Origin: Actinoplanes auranticolor
GTDB lineage: Bacteria; Actinomycetota; Actinomycetes; Mycobacteriales; Micromonosporaceae
Assembly: GCF_018332655.1 (NCBI RefSeq)
Contig: NZ_BOQL01000044.1
Location: 99,863 to 163,862, forward strand
Length of the DNA: 64,000 bases
Direction of reading: 5' to 3'
Shown here: positions 8,852-16,971 of the stretch, one piece after another
Position numbering within the stretch: the first letter of the stretch is position 1
How the letters are laid out: each line of letters starts with the position of its first letter
Position numbers and translations under genes: made by a program
Notes under the pieces: generated by a model
What the model was told of the DNA's origin: nothing
Database searches by the model: none
What the model saw: the letters and a program-made list of their open reading frames with translations, nothing else

Positions 8852-9124
8852 GGGCTCTTCGCCGCCTCGGACGCGCTGGCGGCGGGTGCGCTGGAGGTGC
8901 TGCGCGAAGCGGGCCGCAGCGCGCCGGCGGACATCGGGGTGGTCGGCTTCGACGACAGTTCCTGGGCCCTGCGGACGCAGCCGCCGCTGTCGACGGTGCA
9001 CCAGCCGGCGCGGGAGATCGGGCGCAACGCGGCGGACCTGGTGCTGCGCCAGCTGCGCGGCGAGGAGCCGGCGCCGGGCAACGTGCTGCTCCCGACCCCG
9101 ATCGTCTGGCGCGACTCGGCCTGA
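8846..9124 (+). pseudogene. 5'-truncated LacI-family regulator
   Basis: Ninety-two residues of the LacI sensor domain C-terminus remain: VDGLFAASDALAAGALEVLR, then DIGVVGFDDSSWA and LSTVHQPAREIG, ending at TGA 9122-9124. The DNA-binding domain and half of the sensor domain are absent. The first two codons (Val-Asp, GTCGAC) coincide with the first two codons of the opposed solute-binding remnant. The original arrangement was probably a regulator divergent from the transporter it controls, with the middle deleted. Confidence 0.85.
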
Positions 9125-9194
9125 CCCGGCTGCGGGCGGCCCGAGGGCCGCGAAAGCCCCCGCAGTCTCCGCGAGCTGGCACGCCCCGGGCGGC

Positions 9195-9226
9195 CGCACA
9201 GCCGAGCGGTCGCACAGCCGAGCGGT
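9195..9226. repeat. 16-bp tandem duplication
   Basis: CGCACAGCCGAGCGGT occurs twice in direct succession (9195-9210 and 9211-9226), with a weaker third echo (CCGAGCGGT) near 9242. It lies in the 190-bp spacer between the LacI remnant and the AbfB-domain gene; nothing else is recognisable in that spacer. Confidence 0.8.
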
Positions 9227-9314
9227 CGCGCGGCGCGAACGATCCGAGCGGTCCGGACCGGCTTCGGGCCGCGCGTCTCCCGGCCAGCGGACGCCGGTCG
9301 GCGACCGGGACGGC

Positions 9315-10160
9315 TCAGAGCGGCGGTCGCGTGACGAACGCCTGCGCCGCGCCCGGCGGCACCCGGTTCAGTGACAACACGGCGTCACGTTCGGTCACGT
9401 AGCGGTCCGGGGCGCTCCGGCTGCGCAGCACGAACCCGCCGCTCGCCGCGGGGATCGCGCAGAACGTCGCGTCGGCGTCGTACCCGCGGCTGCCGTCCGC
9501 CCGTTCGAGGCGCAGCGCGGACTGCCGCGAGCGCAGGAAATAGCCCGGGTAGTTGAACGACTCGAACGACAGGCAGGCGGCGTCGCCGCGGCCCGCCCGG
9601 GCGGTGAACCGGGAGTCGGCCCGGTCCAGCTCGCGGCTGCCCGGTCCGACCGGGTCGATCCGGGCCACGAAGTCGCGGTGCCGGACCCGGCGGCCGCGCT
9701 CCCCCACCGGCTCCAGCCCGAGCTCCCGGCCCACCACCGGCAGAACGACCGCCGGCGTGGCCGAGGGCGTCCGGACCGAGTTGCCGGCCGGGGTGCGGGA
9801 CGGCGGCACCACGTCGCGGACCCGGCTGGTCGCCGGCCGGGCGGGGCGTTCCTCCGGTGCGGCGGCCTGCGACGACTCGCTCGGCACGACCGTCACCGGC
9901 GGCGCGGTCGGCAGAGCCACGAAGAGTGGTCCTGGACGTTTCTCCTCACCGGAGGTGACGGCCAGTCCGACTGCGGCGAGCAGGGTGATCACGGCGGCGG
10001 CGACCACGACCGTACGCAGGCGACCGGGCGCGGTGGCCCGGTGCGGCGCGGGAGCCTGGACGGCGGCCATCGGGACGCTCGCCGTCGTGCGCGGGGATGG
10101 GGCGAAGTGCTGGGGCGGTGGTACCCACTCGTCGGCGAGCGGGCCATCCTCTGGCGACAT
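9315..10160 (-). CDS. Membrane-anchored AbfB-domain (arabinose-binding) protein
   Basis: The product is 281 residues from ATG 10160. It has a Pro-rich cytoplasmic N-terminus, one membrane helix (about residues 45-65, VVVAAAVITLLAAVGLAV), a Pro/Ser/Thr-rich extracellular linker, and a C-terminal beta-trefoil with the AbfB pattern: DFVARIDPVG, SRFTARAGRGDAACLSFESF, NYPGYFLR and a repeat ending RYVTERDAVLSLN. AbfB modules bind arabinofuranosyl side chains of plant polymers. No catalytic domain is attached, so it is probably a cell-surface carbohydrate-binding protein. Further upstream in-frame ATGs exist; 10160 is chosen because it gives a normal-length N-terminus. Confidence 0.75.
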   Translation of the reverse strand: MSPEDGPLADEWVPPPQHFAPSPRTTASVPMAAVQAPAPHRATAPGRLRTVVVAAAVITLLAAVGLAVTSGEEKRPGPLFVALPTAPPVTVVPSESSQAAAPEERPARPATSRVRDVVPPSRTPAGNSVRTPSATPAVVLPVVGRELGLEPVGERGRRVRHRDFVARIDPVGPGSRELDRADSRFTARAGRGDAACLSFESFNYPGYFLRSRQSALRLERADGSRGYDADATFCAIPAASGGFVLRSRSAPDRYVTERDAVLSLNRVPPGAAQAFVTRPPL

Positions 10161-10382
10161 CCGGATCCGTTCACTGGAGCACGCTGCGGGGAGCCGCGCG
10201 CTGGCGGGCGCAGCAGCAATATTCGGGGCAAAAGTGGCCGGTGGCAAGAGGCAAGCCCCGGTTCACCGTCCGTGATCGATCCGAACCGCTTTCCCATCCG
10301 TAGTCACGAGGGAATCACCACGCGCCGACGGCCACGGCGAACCTGCGGCCGGCGGTGCTTGCCCTCGAGGGAGCAACGCGCA

Positions 10383-11489
10383 GTGGACAACCCCGCCCCG
10401 GCAGACCCGGACGCGCCGTACCGGCGTCCCGCCGACCCCACGCCCCCCACGCTGCCGTCGATCTCGGACTACTGGCCCGACGCGCCGCACCGGATCGGCC
10501 CGCCCGCCGACCACTACACCGACGAACCGACGGAGGCGGCGGTTGATGCGCTGCTGCGCTCCGGCACCCGCGAAGGCAACGACGGCGGCCGCAAAGGCAT
10601 CGGCCGCGACAGCACCGACCACCTGACGTTCCCGCCGCCCCGCAGGCCGAAGCGGTCCTTGCTGGCGGCGGTCGCGCTGGCCGCCGTCCTGGTGGCGGGG
10701 GCCGGCTTCGCCGGGTTCGTCCTTCTCGGCCGGGACGCGGCCCCGGTGGCCCAGGCTCCGCAGCCCGGCACCGAGGCGCCACCACCGGCGACCGCACCGC
10801 AGCAGCCCATCGAACCCCAGACCATTGCGCCGCAGCCGATCGAGCCGCAGACCGATCCACCGTCCTCGGCGCCCGCGCCGGCCAATGTGATCTCCGCGCC
10901 CGCGCGGGGCCGCGCCACGGCGGCGTTCGAGCTGGTCAGCGACACCGCGGTGATCGATCTGCGCACCGGTGACATCGGCGATGACCTGTACCGGATCACC
11001 ACGCCGCCGGACGGCAGCGTGCTGCCGCGCGCCCAGGTGAGCGGGAAAGGCGTGCGGCTGTTCCTCGACGAGAAGGCCAAGCGGCCCGACGCGGCGGTGA
11101 CCGTGCTGCTCAACGCCGAGGTCCGATGGAGCATGCGGATCACCGGCGGGATCAAGGCCGGGGTGTTCGACCTCGGTGACGCCGAGGTGGACGCGGTGGA
11201 CTTCGCCGGCGACGCGGCGCGTATCGATCTGACGCTGCCCAAGCCGGACGGCACGCTGCCGATCCGGTTGTCGGGCGGGGTGAACCGCTTCGAGGTCTCC
11301 ACGGATCAGGGGGTGCCGGTGCGGGTACGGGCACGCGGCGGGGCGGGCCAGGTCAAGCTGGACGGGCGCACCGATGACGGCGTCGCGCGGGGTGCGTCGT
11401 TCCTGTCGCCGGACTGGGCCGGCAGCAAGAACCGGATCGACCTGGACGCGGTCGCCGGGGTCGGCACGTTACGGGTGGGCCGCGGCTGA
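10383..11489 (+). CDS. Unrecognised membrane-anchored protein, paralogue of the 39.7 kb gene
   Basis: The protein has 368 residues, starting with GTG 10383 nine nt after GAGGGAG. About 95 residues of Pro-rich cytoplasmic sequence precede one membrane helix (SLLAAVALAAVLVAGAGFAG), a Pro/Gln/Glu linker, and a roughly 190-residue extracellular domain. That domain has repeated short strands such as LYRITTPPDGSVLPR, VTVLLNAEVRWSMRITGGI and LPIRLSGGVNRFEVST, suggesting a beta-helix or beta-sandwich. The same domain forms the C-terminus of the gene at 39655-41097, with RITTP, LNA.VRW..RI.GG, LPIRLSGGV and GAGQV.LDG all shared. I know no function; surface display is inferred from topology. Confidence 0.75.
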   Translation: MDNPAPADPDAPYRRPADPTPPTLPSISDYWPDAPHRIGPPADHYTDEPTEAAVDALLRSGTREGNDGGRKGIGRDSTDHLTFPPPRRPKRSLLAAVALAAVLVAGAGFAGFVLLGRDAAPVAQAPQPGTEAPPPATAPQQPIEPQTIAPQPIEPQTDPPSSAPAPANVISAPARGRATAAFELVSDTAVIDLRTGDIGDDLYRITTPPDGSVLPRAQVSGKGVRLFLDEKAKRPDAAVTVLLNAEVRWSMRITGGIKAGVFDLGDAEVDAVDFAGDAARIDLTLPKPDGTLPIRLSGGVNRFEVSTDQGVPVRVRARGGAGQVKLDGRTDDGVARGASFLSPDWAGSKNRIDLDAVAGVGTLRVGRG

Positions 11490-11507
11490 GGCGGCGCGGC
11501 CGAGGTG

Positions 11508-11542
11508 GTAGGTGCCGTCCGTGGGCGACGGCCGGCACCTAC
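11508..11542. terminator. Bidirectional terminator hairpin
   Basis: GTAGGTGCC (11508-11516) pairs perfectly with GGCACCTAC (11534-11542), and GCCGTC/GACGGC can pair inside. It sits between the convergent plus-strand membrane-protein gene and the minus-strand chaplin gene. Confidence 0.7.
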
Positions 11543-11555
11543 CCGGGTCGGGTCG

Positions 11556-11822
11556 TCAGTCGTTGACGCAGCCGGCGTTGCTGTTCGCCAGGCCGAGGAT
11601 CGCGATGCTGTTGCCGCAGACGTTGAGCGGGATGTGCACCGGGAAGTACGCCTGGTTGCCGTTCAGCAGACCGACGTTGTCACTGCTGTGCTGACTGCCG
11701 TGGTGACCGTTGTCGTAGTAGTAGTCGTCGTCGTCGTAGCCGTGCGCGCTCGCGGGAGCCGAGAAGGCCAGGGCAGCGGTGGCCACCCCCACGATCAGCG
11801 CGAAGCCTCGAACCAGTTTCAT
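11556..11822 (-). CDS. Short chaplin-like secreted protein (DUF320)
   Basis: The 88-residue precursor has a signal peptide (cleavage after about residue 26, APASA) and one chaplin domain: DNVGLLNGNQAYFPVHIPLN followed by VCGNSIAILGLANSN and a final CVND. Cys69 and Cys85 match the conserved disulfide pair. An Asp/Tyr/His-rich linker (DDDDYYYDNGHHG) between signal and domain is unusual for chaplins. Chaplins assemble into amyloid-like surface films that make aerial hyphae and spores hydrophobic. This is the short, non-sortase form. A plausible RBS (AGAAGGG) precedes the start. Confidence 0.88.
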   Translation of the reverse strand: MKLVRGFALIVGVATAALAFSAPASAHGYDDDDYYYDNGHHGSQHSSDNVGLLNGNQAYFPVHIPLNVCGNSIAILGLANSNAGCVND

Positions 11823-11935
11823 GACGAACCCTTCTCTTGTGGACAGGTACTGAGATCAAGCTAGCGGCCTCTTTGTGGCTTTTCGTACCTTTTAGGAAAA
11901 TCGGCCACGATTCAGTACCCGCCGCCGGAACGGGG

Positions 11936-12295
11936 TCAGGCCGGCGCGCGGCGCAACGCGTCCGTCCGCAGGGCCCAGGTCCGCCGGGAGAGCGCCGCGT
12001 CGGCCGCGAAGGTCTCGGCGGCGTGGTAGCTGCCCGGGTGCACGTGCAGCTCGGTGGGCACCCCGGAGTCGCGGGCCATCAGCGCGGTGGCGATGAGCAG
12101 GCCACCGCCCGCGCCGGCCTCGTCGCAGAGGAAAGCGGCGGTCGGGTCCTCCCCGGCGACGGTGCCGAGGATCATCCCGCCGCCGTGGATGAAGTAGATG
12201 CCGGGCAGAGTTCCGGTGGCGTTGCGCGGCCGGTAGATCCGTACGGTGAGGTCCGGGTCGCCGACCGGCCCCGGCACCGCGCGGGGACATGGGTG
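11936..12295 (-). pseudogene. Decayed alpha/beta-hydrolase (HSL/esterase-type)
   Basis: The conserved frame reads DPDLTVRIYRP...GTLPGIYFIHGGGMILGTVAGEDPTAAFLCD, then jumps to AGAGGGLLIATALMARD and again to SGVPTELHVHPGSYHAAETF. Compared with hormone-sensitive-lipase-type esterases, the segment between oxyanion HGGG and nucleophile elbow is missing, the GxSxG serine is gone, and the segment before the catalytic His is missing. The ATG at about 12285 (after AAGGAG) is out of frame with the conserved part. At least two internal deletions plus an N-terminal lesion make it a pseudogene. Confidence 0.8.
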
Positions 12296-12312
12296 CGCTC
12301 CTTCGGGTTTCG

Positions 12313-12516
12313 TCAGACGGACAGGGCGAAGCCCTCGTAGCCCTTCGCGGCGACCTCGTCGCACCGCTTGCGGTACGCGCCCACCCCACCGGCGTACGGC
12401 ATGAGCACACGCGGCTTGCCGGGCACGTTGGCGCCCATGTACCAGGAGTTCGCCCGGGGATAGACCGACGGGCTGCCCGGCCCGGTGATCATGAACATGT
12501 TCGGGCAGTCAATGAC
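12313..12516 (-). pseudogene. Remnant of Baeyer-Villiger-type flavin monooxygenase C-terminus
   Basis: Sixty-seven codons remain: a segment CPNMFMITGPGSPSV is fused directly to YPRANSWYMGANVPGKPRVL, then YAGGVGAYRKRCDEVAAKGY and EGFALSV before TGA. In intact cyclohexanone-monooxygenase-like enzymes these two blocks are separated by roughly 60 residues, and some 400 residues precede them. The esterase remnant follows within 20 bp, which reproduces the familiar monooxygenase-esterase operon of ketone degradation, now inactivated. Confidence 0.82.
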
Positions 12517-12580
12517 CCCAGGTGACGGCCCTGCTCCGCCAACCGCTTCAGTCGGCCCCGCCGGGGTCGATAGAGGGACC

Positions 12581-14614
12581 ATGAGGCGCAGCGGGAACGG
12601 CCGGAGCACCAGCGCGGGCTCGCGCGTGTTCCTCGCCTATGCCGTGGCCAGCCTGGTGCTCGTCGGACTGCTCGGCGGCCTGCTGGTCCAGGGCTACCGC
12701 GAGGACGCGGCCCGGCAGAGCGAGGATCAGGGCCGCGCCCAGGCCCAGATCATCGAGGAGATGGCCGTCGCACCCGCGCTGGACGGCGCCGATCTGGCCG
12801 CCGGGCTGACCACGACCCAGCGGCAGCGTCTGCAGGAGGCCACCGACCTCGCGATCTTCCACGGCTCGGTGCTCAGCATGCGGTTGCGCAGCTTCGCCGG
12901 GCAGGTCGCCTTCTCCGACGACGGCTCCACCGCCGGGGGCATCCCGGTGTCCGCGGCGGCGTTCCGTGCGGCGGCCGCCGGCCGGACCGACGTCGCCGTG
13001 GTCGCCGACTCCCGGCGCAGCTCCGGCCTGGTGATCCGGGTGCTGCAGCCGGTCATCGTCGGTGCCTCCGGACAGGCGGTGGGGGTGCTGGAGCTCTACC
13101 TTCCGTACGACGCCATCGCCGCCCACCTGCGCCGGCAGATGTACGTCACCTACTGGCGGCTCGGCTCGGCCCTGGCCGCGCTGTACCTGGTGCTCGCCCT
13201 GATCGCATGGTCCACCTCGCGGTCGCTGCGCCGCTACGCCTCCCGGCAGGAGCACGAGGCGCTGCACGACGCGCTGACCGGCCTGCCCAACCGGGCCGCG
13301 TTCCGCTCGCGCGCCCGGGACAGCGTCACGGCGGACGGCCCGGGCGGCGCCGTCGTGCTGGTCGACCTCAACCGCTTCAAGGAAGTCAACGACACGCTCG
13401 GTCACCACGCGGGCGACGAGTTGCTCAAAGTGGTCGCGTCCCGCCTGTCCGGCGCGGTCGGCGGCACCGGCACCGTCGCGCGCCTCGGCGGCGACGAGTT
13501 CGGCCTGATCCTGCCCGCCCTGCCCCGCGATGCCGTGCTGGAGCTGCTCGAGACGGCCCGCGGCGAGCTCGTCCGGGAGACCCTGCTGGACGGGGTCGCG
13601 CTGCGCATCGAGGCCAGCTTCGGCGTCGCGTTGTACCCGGAGCACGGCACCGACGTCGAGGAGCTGCTGCAGCACGCCGACGCCGCGATGTACCAGGGCA
13701 AGCGCGGTACGGCCGACATCGTCCTGTACGACCGCGACCAGGTGGCGCACCCCGCCCACTGGCTGATGGTGCAGACGGAACTGCGCCACGCCCTGGAGCG
13801 CGACGAGCTCGTTCTGCACTACCAGCCCAAGGTGCGCCTCGCCGACGACGGAATCAGCGGACTGGAGGCCCTGGTCCGCTGGCAGCACCCGTCGCGCGGG
13901 CTGCTGTCGCCGGCCGAGTTCCTGCCCGCTGCCGAGCAGTCCGGGCTCATCGAGCCGCTGACCGCCTGGGTGCTGCGCCGGGCCCTGGACGACCAGGCCG
14001 GCTGGACAGCGCTGGGCCAGCAGTGGCCGGTGGCCGTCAACGTGTCGGCGCGCAACCTGGAGGCGCCCGGTTTCCCGCGGGTCGTGGCCGCGCTGGTGGC
14101 CGAGCACGGCACGCCCTCCGGGCGGCTGCTGCTGGAGGTCACCGAGACCGCGCTGGCCGGGGACGCCGCGACGGCCGCCGACGCGGTGGTGGAGCTGACC
14201 GCGCTCGGCATCGGCGTCTCGGTCGACGACTTCGGGATCGGCTTCACCAGCCTGTCCCAGCTGCGGTCCGTCCCGGTCGCCGAGGTCAAGATCGACCGCA
14301 GCTTCGTCACCGACCTGGACACCGACGCGCCGAACCAGGCGATCGTGCGTTCCGTGATCGCCCTGGCGCACGGGCTCGGCCTGCGGGTCACCGCCGAGGG
14401 CGTGGAGACGCCGGCGGTGAGCGCCTGGCTCGCGGAGGCCGGCTGCGACGACGCGCAGGGCTACCTCTTCGCCCGGCCGACCGCCTGGCCGCACCTGCTC
14501 GATCTCTACCTGAACCCCCGCGGCAGCGGCCGGCACGCCCGCGCCGAGCTCGACGCAGTCCCCGTCGCCCTGCCCGCCGAACCTGATTCCCTGAGTACCG
14601 GAGGTATCCGATGA
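12581..14614 (+). CDS. Membrane GGDEF-EAL cyclic di-GMP enzyme
   Basis: The 677-residue protein has two membrane helices (about residues 15-37 and 190-212) enclosing a roughly 150-residue extracellular sensor. The cytoplasmic part carries a GGDEF domain with intact signature RLGGDEFG near residue 303 and an EAL domain with GLEALVRW (about 427), DDFGIGFTSL, VKIDRSF and AEGVET. Both catalytic signatures look intact, so it could make or destroy c-di-GMP. ATG 12581 is preceded by AGAGGG. Its TGA overlaps the ATG of the amino-acid-binding lipoprotein gene, which suggests that ligand binding outside the cell controls the enzyme (inference). Confidence 0.9.
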   Translation: MRRSGNGRSTSAGSRVFLAYAVASLVLVGLLGGLLVQGYREDAARQSEDQGRAQAQIIEEMAVAPALDGADLAAGLTTTQRQRLQEATDLAIFHGSVLSMRLRSFAGQVAFSDDGSTAGGIPVSAAAFRAAAAGRTDVAVVADSRRSSGLVIRVLQPVIVGASGQAVGVLELYLPYDAIAAHLRRQMYVTYWRLGSALAALYLVLALIAWSTSRSLRRYASRQEHEALHDALTGLPNRAAFRSRARDSVTADGPGGAVVLVDLNRFKEVNDTLGHHAGDELLKVVASRLSGAVGGTGTVARLGGDEFGLILPALPRDAVLELLETARGELVRETLLDGVALRIEASFGVALYPEHGTDVEELLQHADAAMYQGKRGTADIVLYDRDQVAHPAHWLMVQTELRHALERDELVLHYQPKVRLADDGISGLEALVRWQHPSRGLLSPAEFLPAAEQSGLIEPLTAWVLRRALDDQAGWTALGQQWPVAVNVSARNLEAPGFPRVVAALVAEHGTPSGRLLLEVTETALAGDAATAADAVVELTALGIGVSVDDFGIGFTSLSQLRSVPVAEVKIDRSFVTDLDTDAPNQAIVRSVIALAHGLGLRVTAEGVETPAVSAWLAEAGCDDAQGYLFARPTAWPHLLDLYLNPRGSGRHARAELDAVPVALPAEPDSLSTGGIR

Positions 14615-15513
14615 AGCACTCCCTGAGCCGTCGCGTCCGACTGGCCGTCACCGGCATCGCCCTGGCCCTGACCGCCGGCGGCTGCGGCTCGGCCTCCGCC
14701 GGCACCGAGGACGCGGCGGCCGGTGAAGTGGTGGTGGACGAGCAGATCCGGGCCATGCTGCCGGACGCCGTCCGCGACCGGGGCAGCATCCAGCTCGCCA
14801 CGGACCCCAGCTACGCGCCGATGGAGTCCTACGCGCCCGACGGCCGCACCATCATCGGCTTCGACGCGGATCTGGCCGCGGCGCTCGGTTCGGTCACCGG
14901 GATCCGGGTGGAGATGGTGGCGGCCGACTTCAGCTCGGCCATCGACGAGACCGTCAAGGGCAACTACGACGGGGTTCTGTCCTCGATGACCGACACCGCG
15001 GAACGGGAGAAGAAGGTGGACTTCGTCGACTACTTCTCGGCCGGCACCGCGATCGTCGTGCAGCGGGGCAACCCGCGCGGCATCTCCGACCTCAAAGACC
15101 TGTGCGGCGCGGTCGTGGCGGTGGAGAAGTCCACTGTGCAGGCCGACCTGTTGCGTCGCTCCCAGCCGAGCTGCGGCGCGAACAAGATCGTGATCAAGAC
15201 CTTCAAGAACAATGCGGACGCCCTGCTGCAGGTCCGCACCGGGCGGGCGGTCGCCATCCTGAACGACTATCCGCCGGCCGCGCACCTCGCCACCGACGCC
15301 CGGACCCGCTCGTACTACCAGCTCGCCTCGACCGTGCAGTACGAGCCGGGCCTGATGGGTCTGGCCGTGGCCAAGGACAACACCGAACTCCGGGACGCGC
15401 TGCGCGCCGCGCTGGACTCGCTCATCCGCTCCGGGCGCTACACCGAACTGCTGCAGCGCTGGGGCCTGATGAACGGCGCGCTGGCGTCGTCGTCCATCAA
15501 CGCGGGCAGCTGA
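14611..15513 (+). CDS. Family 3 (amino-acid type) solute-binding lipoprotein
   Basis: The 300-residue product has a lipoprotein signal ending in lipobox TAGGC and the two-lobed family 3 binding fold: IQLATDPSYAPMESYAPDGR, IIGFDADLAAALG, VKGNYDGVLSSMTDTAEREK and ATVEKSTVQ-like VAVEKSTVQADLL. It would bind a polar amino acid or related ligand. The start overlaps the GGDEF-EAL stop (ATGA) and has its own GGAGG. No permease or ATPase gene follows, so the protein is more likely a sensor subunit than a transport component. Confidence 0.88.
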   Translation: MKHSLSRRVRLAVTGIALALTAGGCGSASAGTEDAAAGEVVVDEQIRAMLPDAVRDRGSIQLATDPSYAPMESYAPDGRTIIGFDADLAAALGSVTGIRVEMVAADFSSAIDETVKGNYDGVLSSMTDTAEREKKVDFVDYFSAGTAIVVQRGNPRGISDLKDLCGAVVAVEKSTVQADLLRRSQPSCGANKIVIKTFKNNADALLQVRTGRAVAILNDYPPAAHLATDARTRSYYQLASTVQYEPGLMGLAVAKDNTELRDALRAALDSLIRSGRYTELLQRWGLMNGALASSSINAGS

Positions 15514-15528
15514 CCCGGGCCGGCGGGC

Positions 15529-15777
15529 TCAGGAGCGGGTGTTGCGGGGCAGCGCGGAGAGCCGGCGGCCGCGTACCAGAGCCTGCCGGCGGCCGATCTC
15601 CCGGCCGTCCGGCGTGAACTCGACGCCTTCGACCTCGTACCAGTTCTCCCCGTCGCGCTGGATCGGCCGGTTCCAGTCGACCCGTTCCACCCGCAGATCG
15701 AGGGAGCCGGTGCCGTAGCAGTAGTCGGTCTCCGCGAAGTGGCTCACCGGCCGGTTCGGGCCGCGATTGGCGTCCAT
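15529..15777 (-). CDS. Small hypothetical protein
   Basis: The 82-residue protein starts at ATG 15777 after GAGGAGTG. It is predicted soluble, without a signal peptide or membrane segment, with a run of beta strands (LDLRVERVDWNRPIQRDGEN, WYEVEGVEFTPDG) and a basic C-terminus. I do not recognise a family. Its upstream region holds TGCACGTGCA (15851-15860), the same palindrome found in front of the neighbouring XRE regulator gene, so the two are probably co-regulated. Confidence 0.6.
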   Translation of the reverse strand: MDANRGPNRPVSHFAETDYCYGTGSLDLRVERVDWNRPIQRDGENWYEVEGVEFTPDGREIGRRQALVRGRRLSALPRNTRS

Positions 15778-15850
15778 GACTTCACTCCTCGTCCGGGCTT
15801 TGTGCACGTGCCCAAGCATCGTCATATGCGCGCGCGGAAGCAAGGCCGGA

Positions 15851-15860
15851 TGCACGTGCA
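15851..15860. promoter_or_regulatory. TGCACGTGCA palindrome, candidate XRE-regulator operator (site 1)
   Basis: A perfect 10-bp palindrome lies 74 bp upstream of the small minus-strand gene starting at 15777. A related GTGCACGTGC lies at 15802-15811. An identical copy precedes the XRE gene. Confidence 0.5.
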
Positions 15861-15939
15861 TATGCACACGGGACCAGAAGTGGAAGATCCGCCGGTTCGG
15901 TCCACCGTTCGGACGATGCCCGGTGTGTCGCCGTGACTG

Positions 15940-16815
15940 TCAGCGCGCGATCTGATGCAGCGCGTCATCGAGCAAAGCCACCGTGCGCTCCGGCGGCTCG
16001 GCCTCGAGGCAGGCCCGCTCCATCGCGACCAGGTAACGCTCCACGTCGCCCGGCTTGTCGAGATAGATCGCTCCGGTCAGCTGCTCGACGTAGACCACGT
16101 CCGGCAGCTCCGGCTCCGAGAACCGCATGATGGCGAACGGGAAATCGGCCGGCCCCGCGGCTCCCTGATGGAACGGCACGATCTGCAGCCGGACGTTGGG
16201 CCGCTGGGCCGCCTCCAGCAGGGCCCCCACCTGCGCCCGCATCACGTTGCGGCCACCGATCTCCCGGCGCAGCACCGCCTCGTCGAGCACCGCCCAGAAG
16301 TGCGGCGGATCCGGCCGGGTCAGCACGCGCTGTCGGTTGCGCCGCAGCTCGATGCGCCGCTCGATCTCCGCCGCCGGCGCGGCCGGGTGCTCACGGCGCA
16401 GCACCGCCCGGGCGTAGTCCGGCGTCTGCAGCAGACCGGGCACGAAGTGCGCCTCGTACGCCCGGATCAGCGAAGCCGCTTCCTCCAGGCCCAGGTAGGA
16501 CAGGTACCACTGCGGTACGACCTCGCCGAACTGCCGCCACCAGGCCGGGGTGTTGGCCCGCCGGGCGAGCTCCAGCAGCGCCGTGGCCTGCGGCTCCCCG
16601 ACGCCATAGAGGGTGAGCAGGTCAGCAACGTCCCGTTCCTTGAAGGGCACGCGGCCGAGCTCCATCCGGCTGATCTTCGACTCCGAGCCGCGGATCTCCC
16701 AGCCCGCGGCCTCGCGGGAGATGCCCCGCGCCTGCCGCAGGCGCCGCAGCTGCACACCGAGCTGGATGCGCAGCGCTGTGGGGCCGCTGCGATAGTCCTG
16801 ATCCGCCGAAGTCAT
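15940..16815 (-). CDS. XRE-family regulator with DUF5753-type sensor domain
   Basis: The 291-residue protein has an N-terminal HTH (QLRRLRQARGISREAAGWEI and SESKISRMELGR, about residues 22-60) and a C-terminal domain typical of DUF5753 regulators: WYLSYLGLEEAASLIRAYEA, FVPGLLQTPDYARAVL and DVVYVEQLTGAIYLDKPGDV. In Streptomyces such regulators are numerous and often sit beside small DUF397 or hypothetical genes. Start ATG 16815 follows GGGGGGAG. A TGCACGTGCA palindrome lies 32 bp upstream of its start, so autoregulation is likely. Confidence 0.88.
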   Translation of the reverse strand: MTSADQDYRSGPTALRIQLGVQLRRLRQARGISREAAGWEIRGSESKISRMELGRVPFKERDVADLLTLYGVGEPQATALLELARRANTPAWWRQFGEVVPQWYLSYLGLEEAASLIRAYEAHFVPGLLQTPDYARAVLRREHPAAPAAEIERRIELRRNRQRVLTRPDPPHFWAVLDEAVLRREIGGRNVMRAQVGALLEAAQRPNVRLQIVPFHQGAAGPADFPFAIMRFSEPELPDVVYVEQLTGAIYLDKPGDVERYLVAMERACLEAEPPERTVALLDDALHQIAR

Positions 16816-16846
16816 TGTCTCCCCCCTGCCCACTTCTGTGCCCCGG

Positions 16847-16856
16847 TGCACGTGCA
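16847..16856. promoter_or_regulatory. TGCACGTGCA palindrome, candidate XRE-regulator operator (site 2)
   Basis: An exact second copy of the 10-bp palindrome lies in the 156-bp region between the XRE gene and the divergent oxidoreductase. Both copies extend to TGCACGTGCAT. An additional ACCGTGCAGTG lies at about 16862-16872. Confidence 0.5.
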
Positions 16857-16971
16857 TACAACCGTGCAGTGTCCAAGGAAGATGCGCAACCTTCTGCACG
16901 ATCATCGAACCCGCGGGGTACGGATGCGCCCCGGTCCCCCGGAGCCCTCTCGCGAGTGGTACGCAAGGCAC

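Noticed and set aside
8225..9314. Insertion sequence or phage junction at the truncated SBP/LacI genes
   Set aside because: No transposase, inverted terminal repeats or target duplications; the two remnants abut directly.
9125..9314. Regulatory RNA in the repeat-containing spacer
   Set aside because: Only a 16-bp tandem duplication is visible; no promoter or terminator hairpin supports a transcript.
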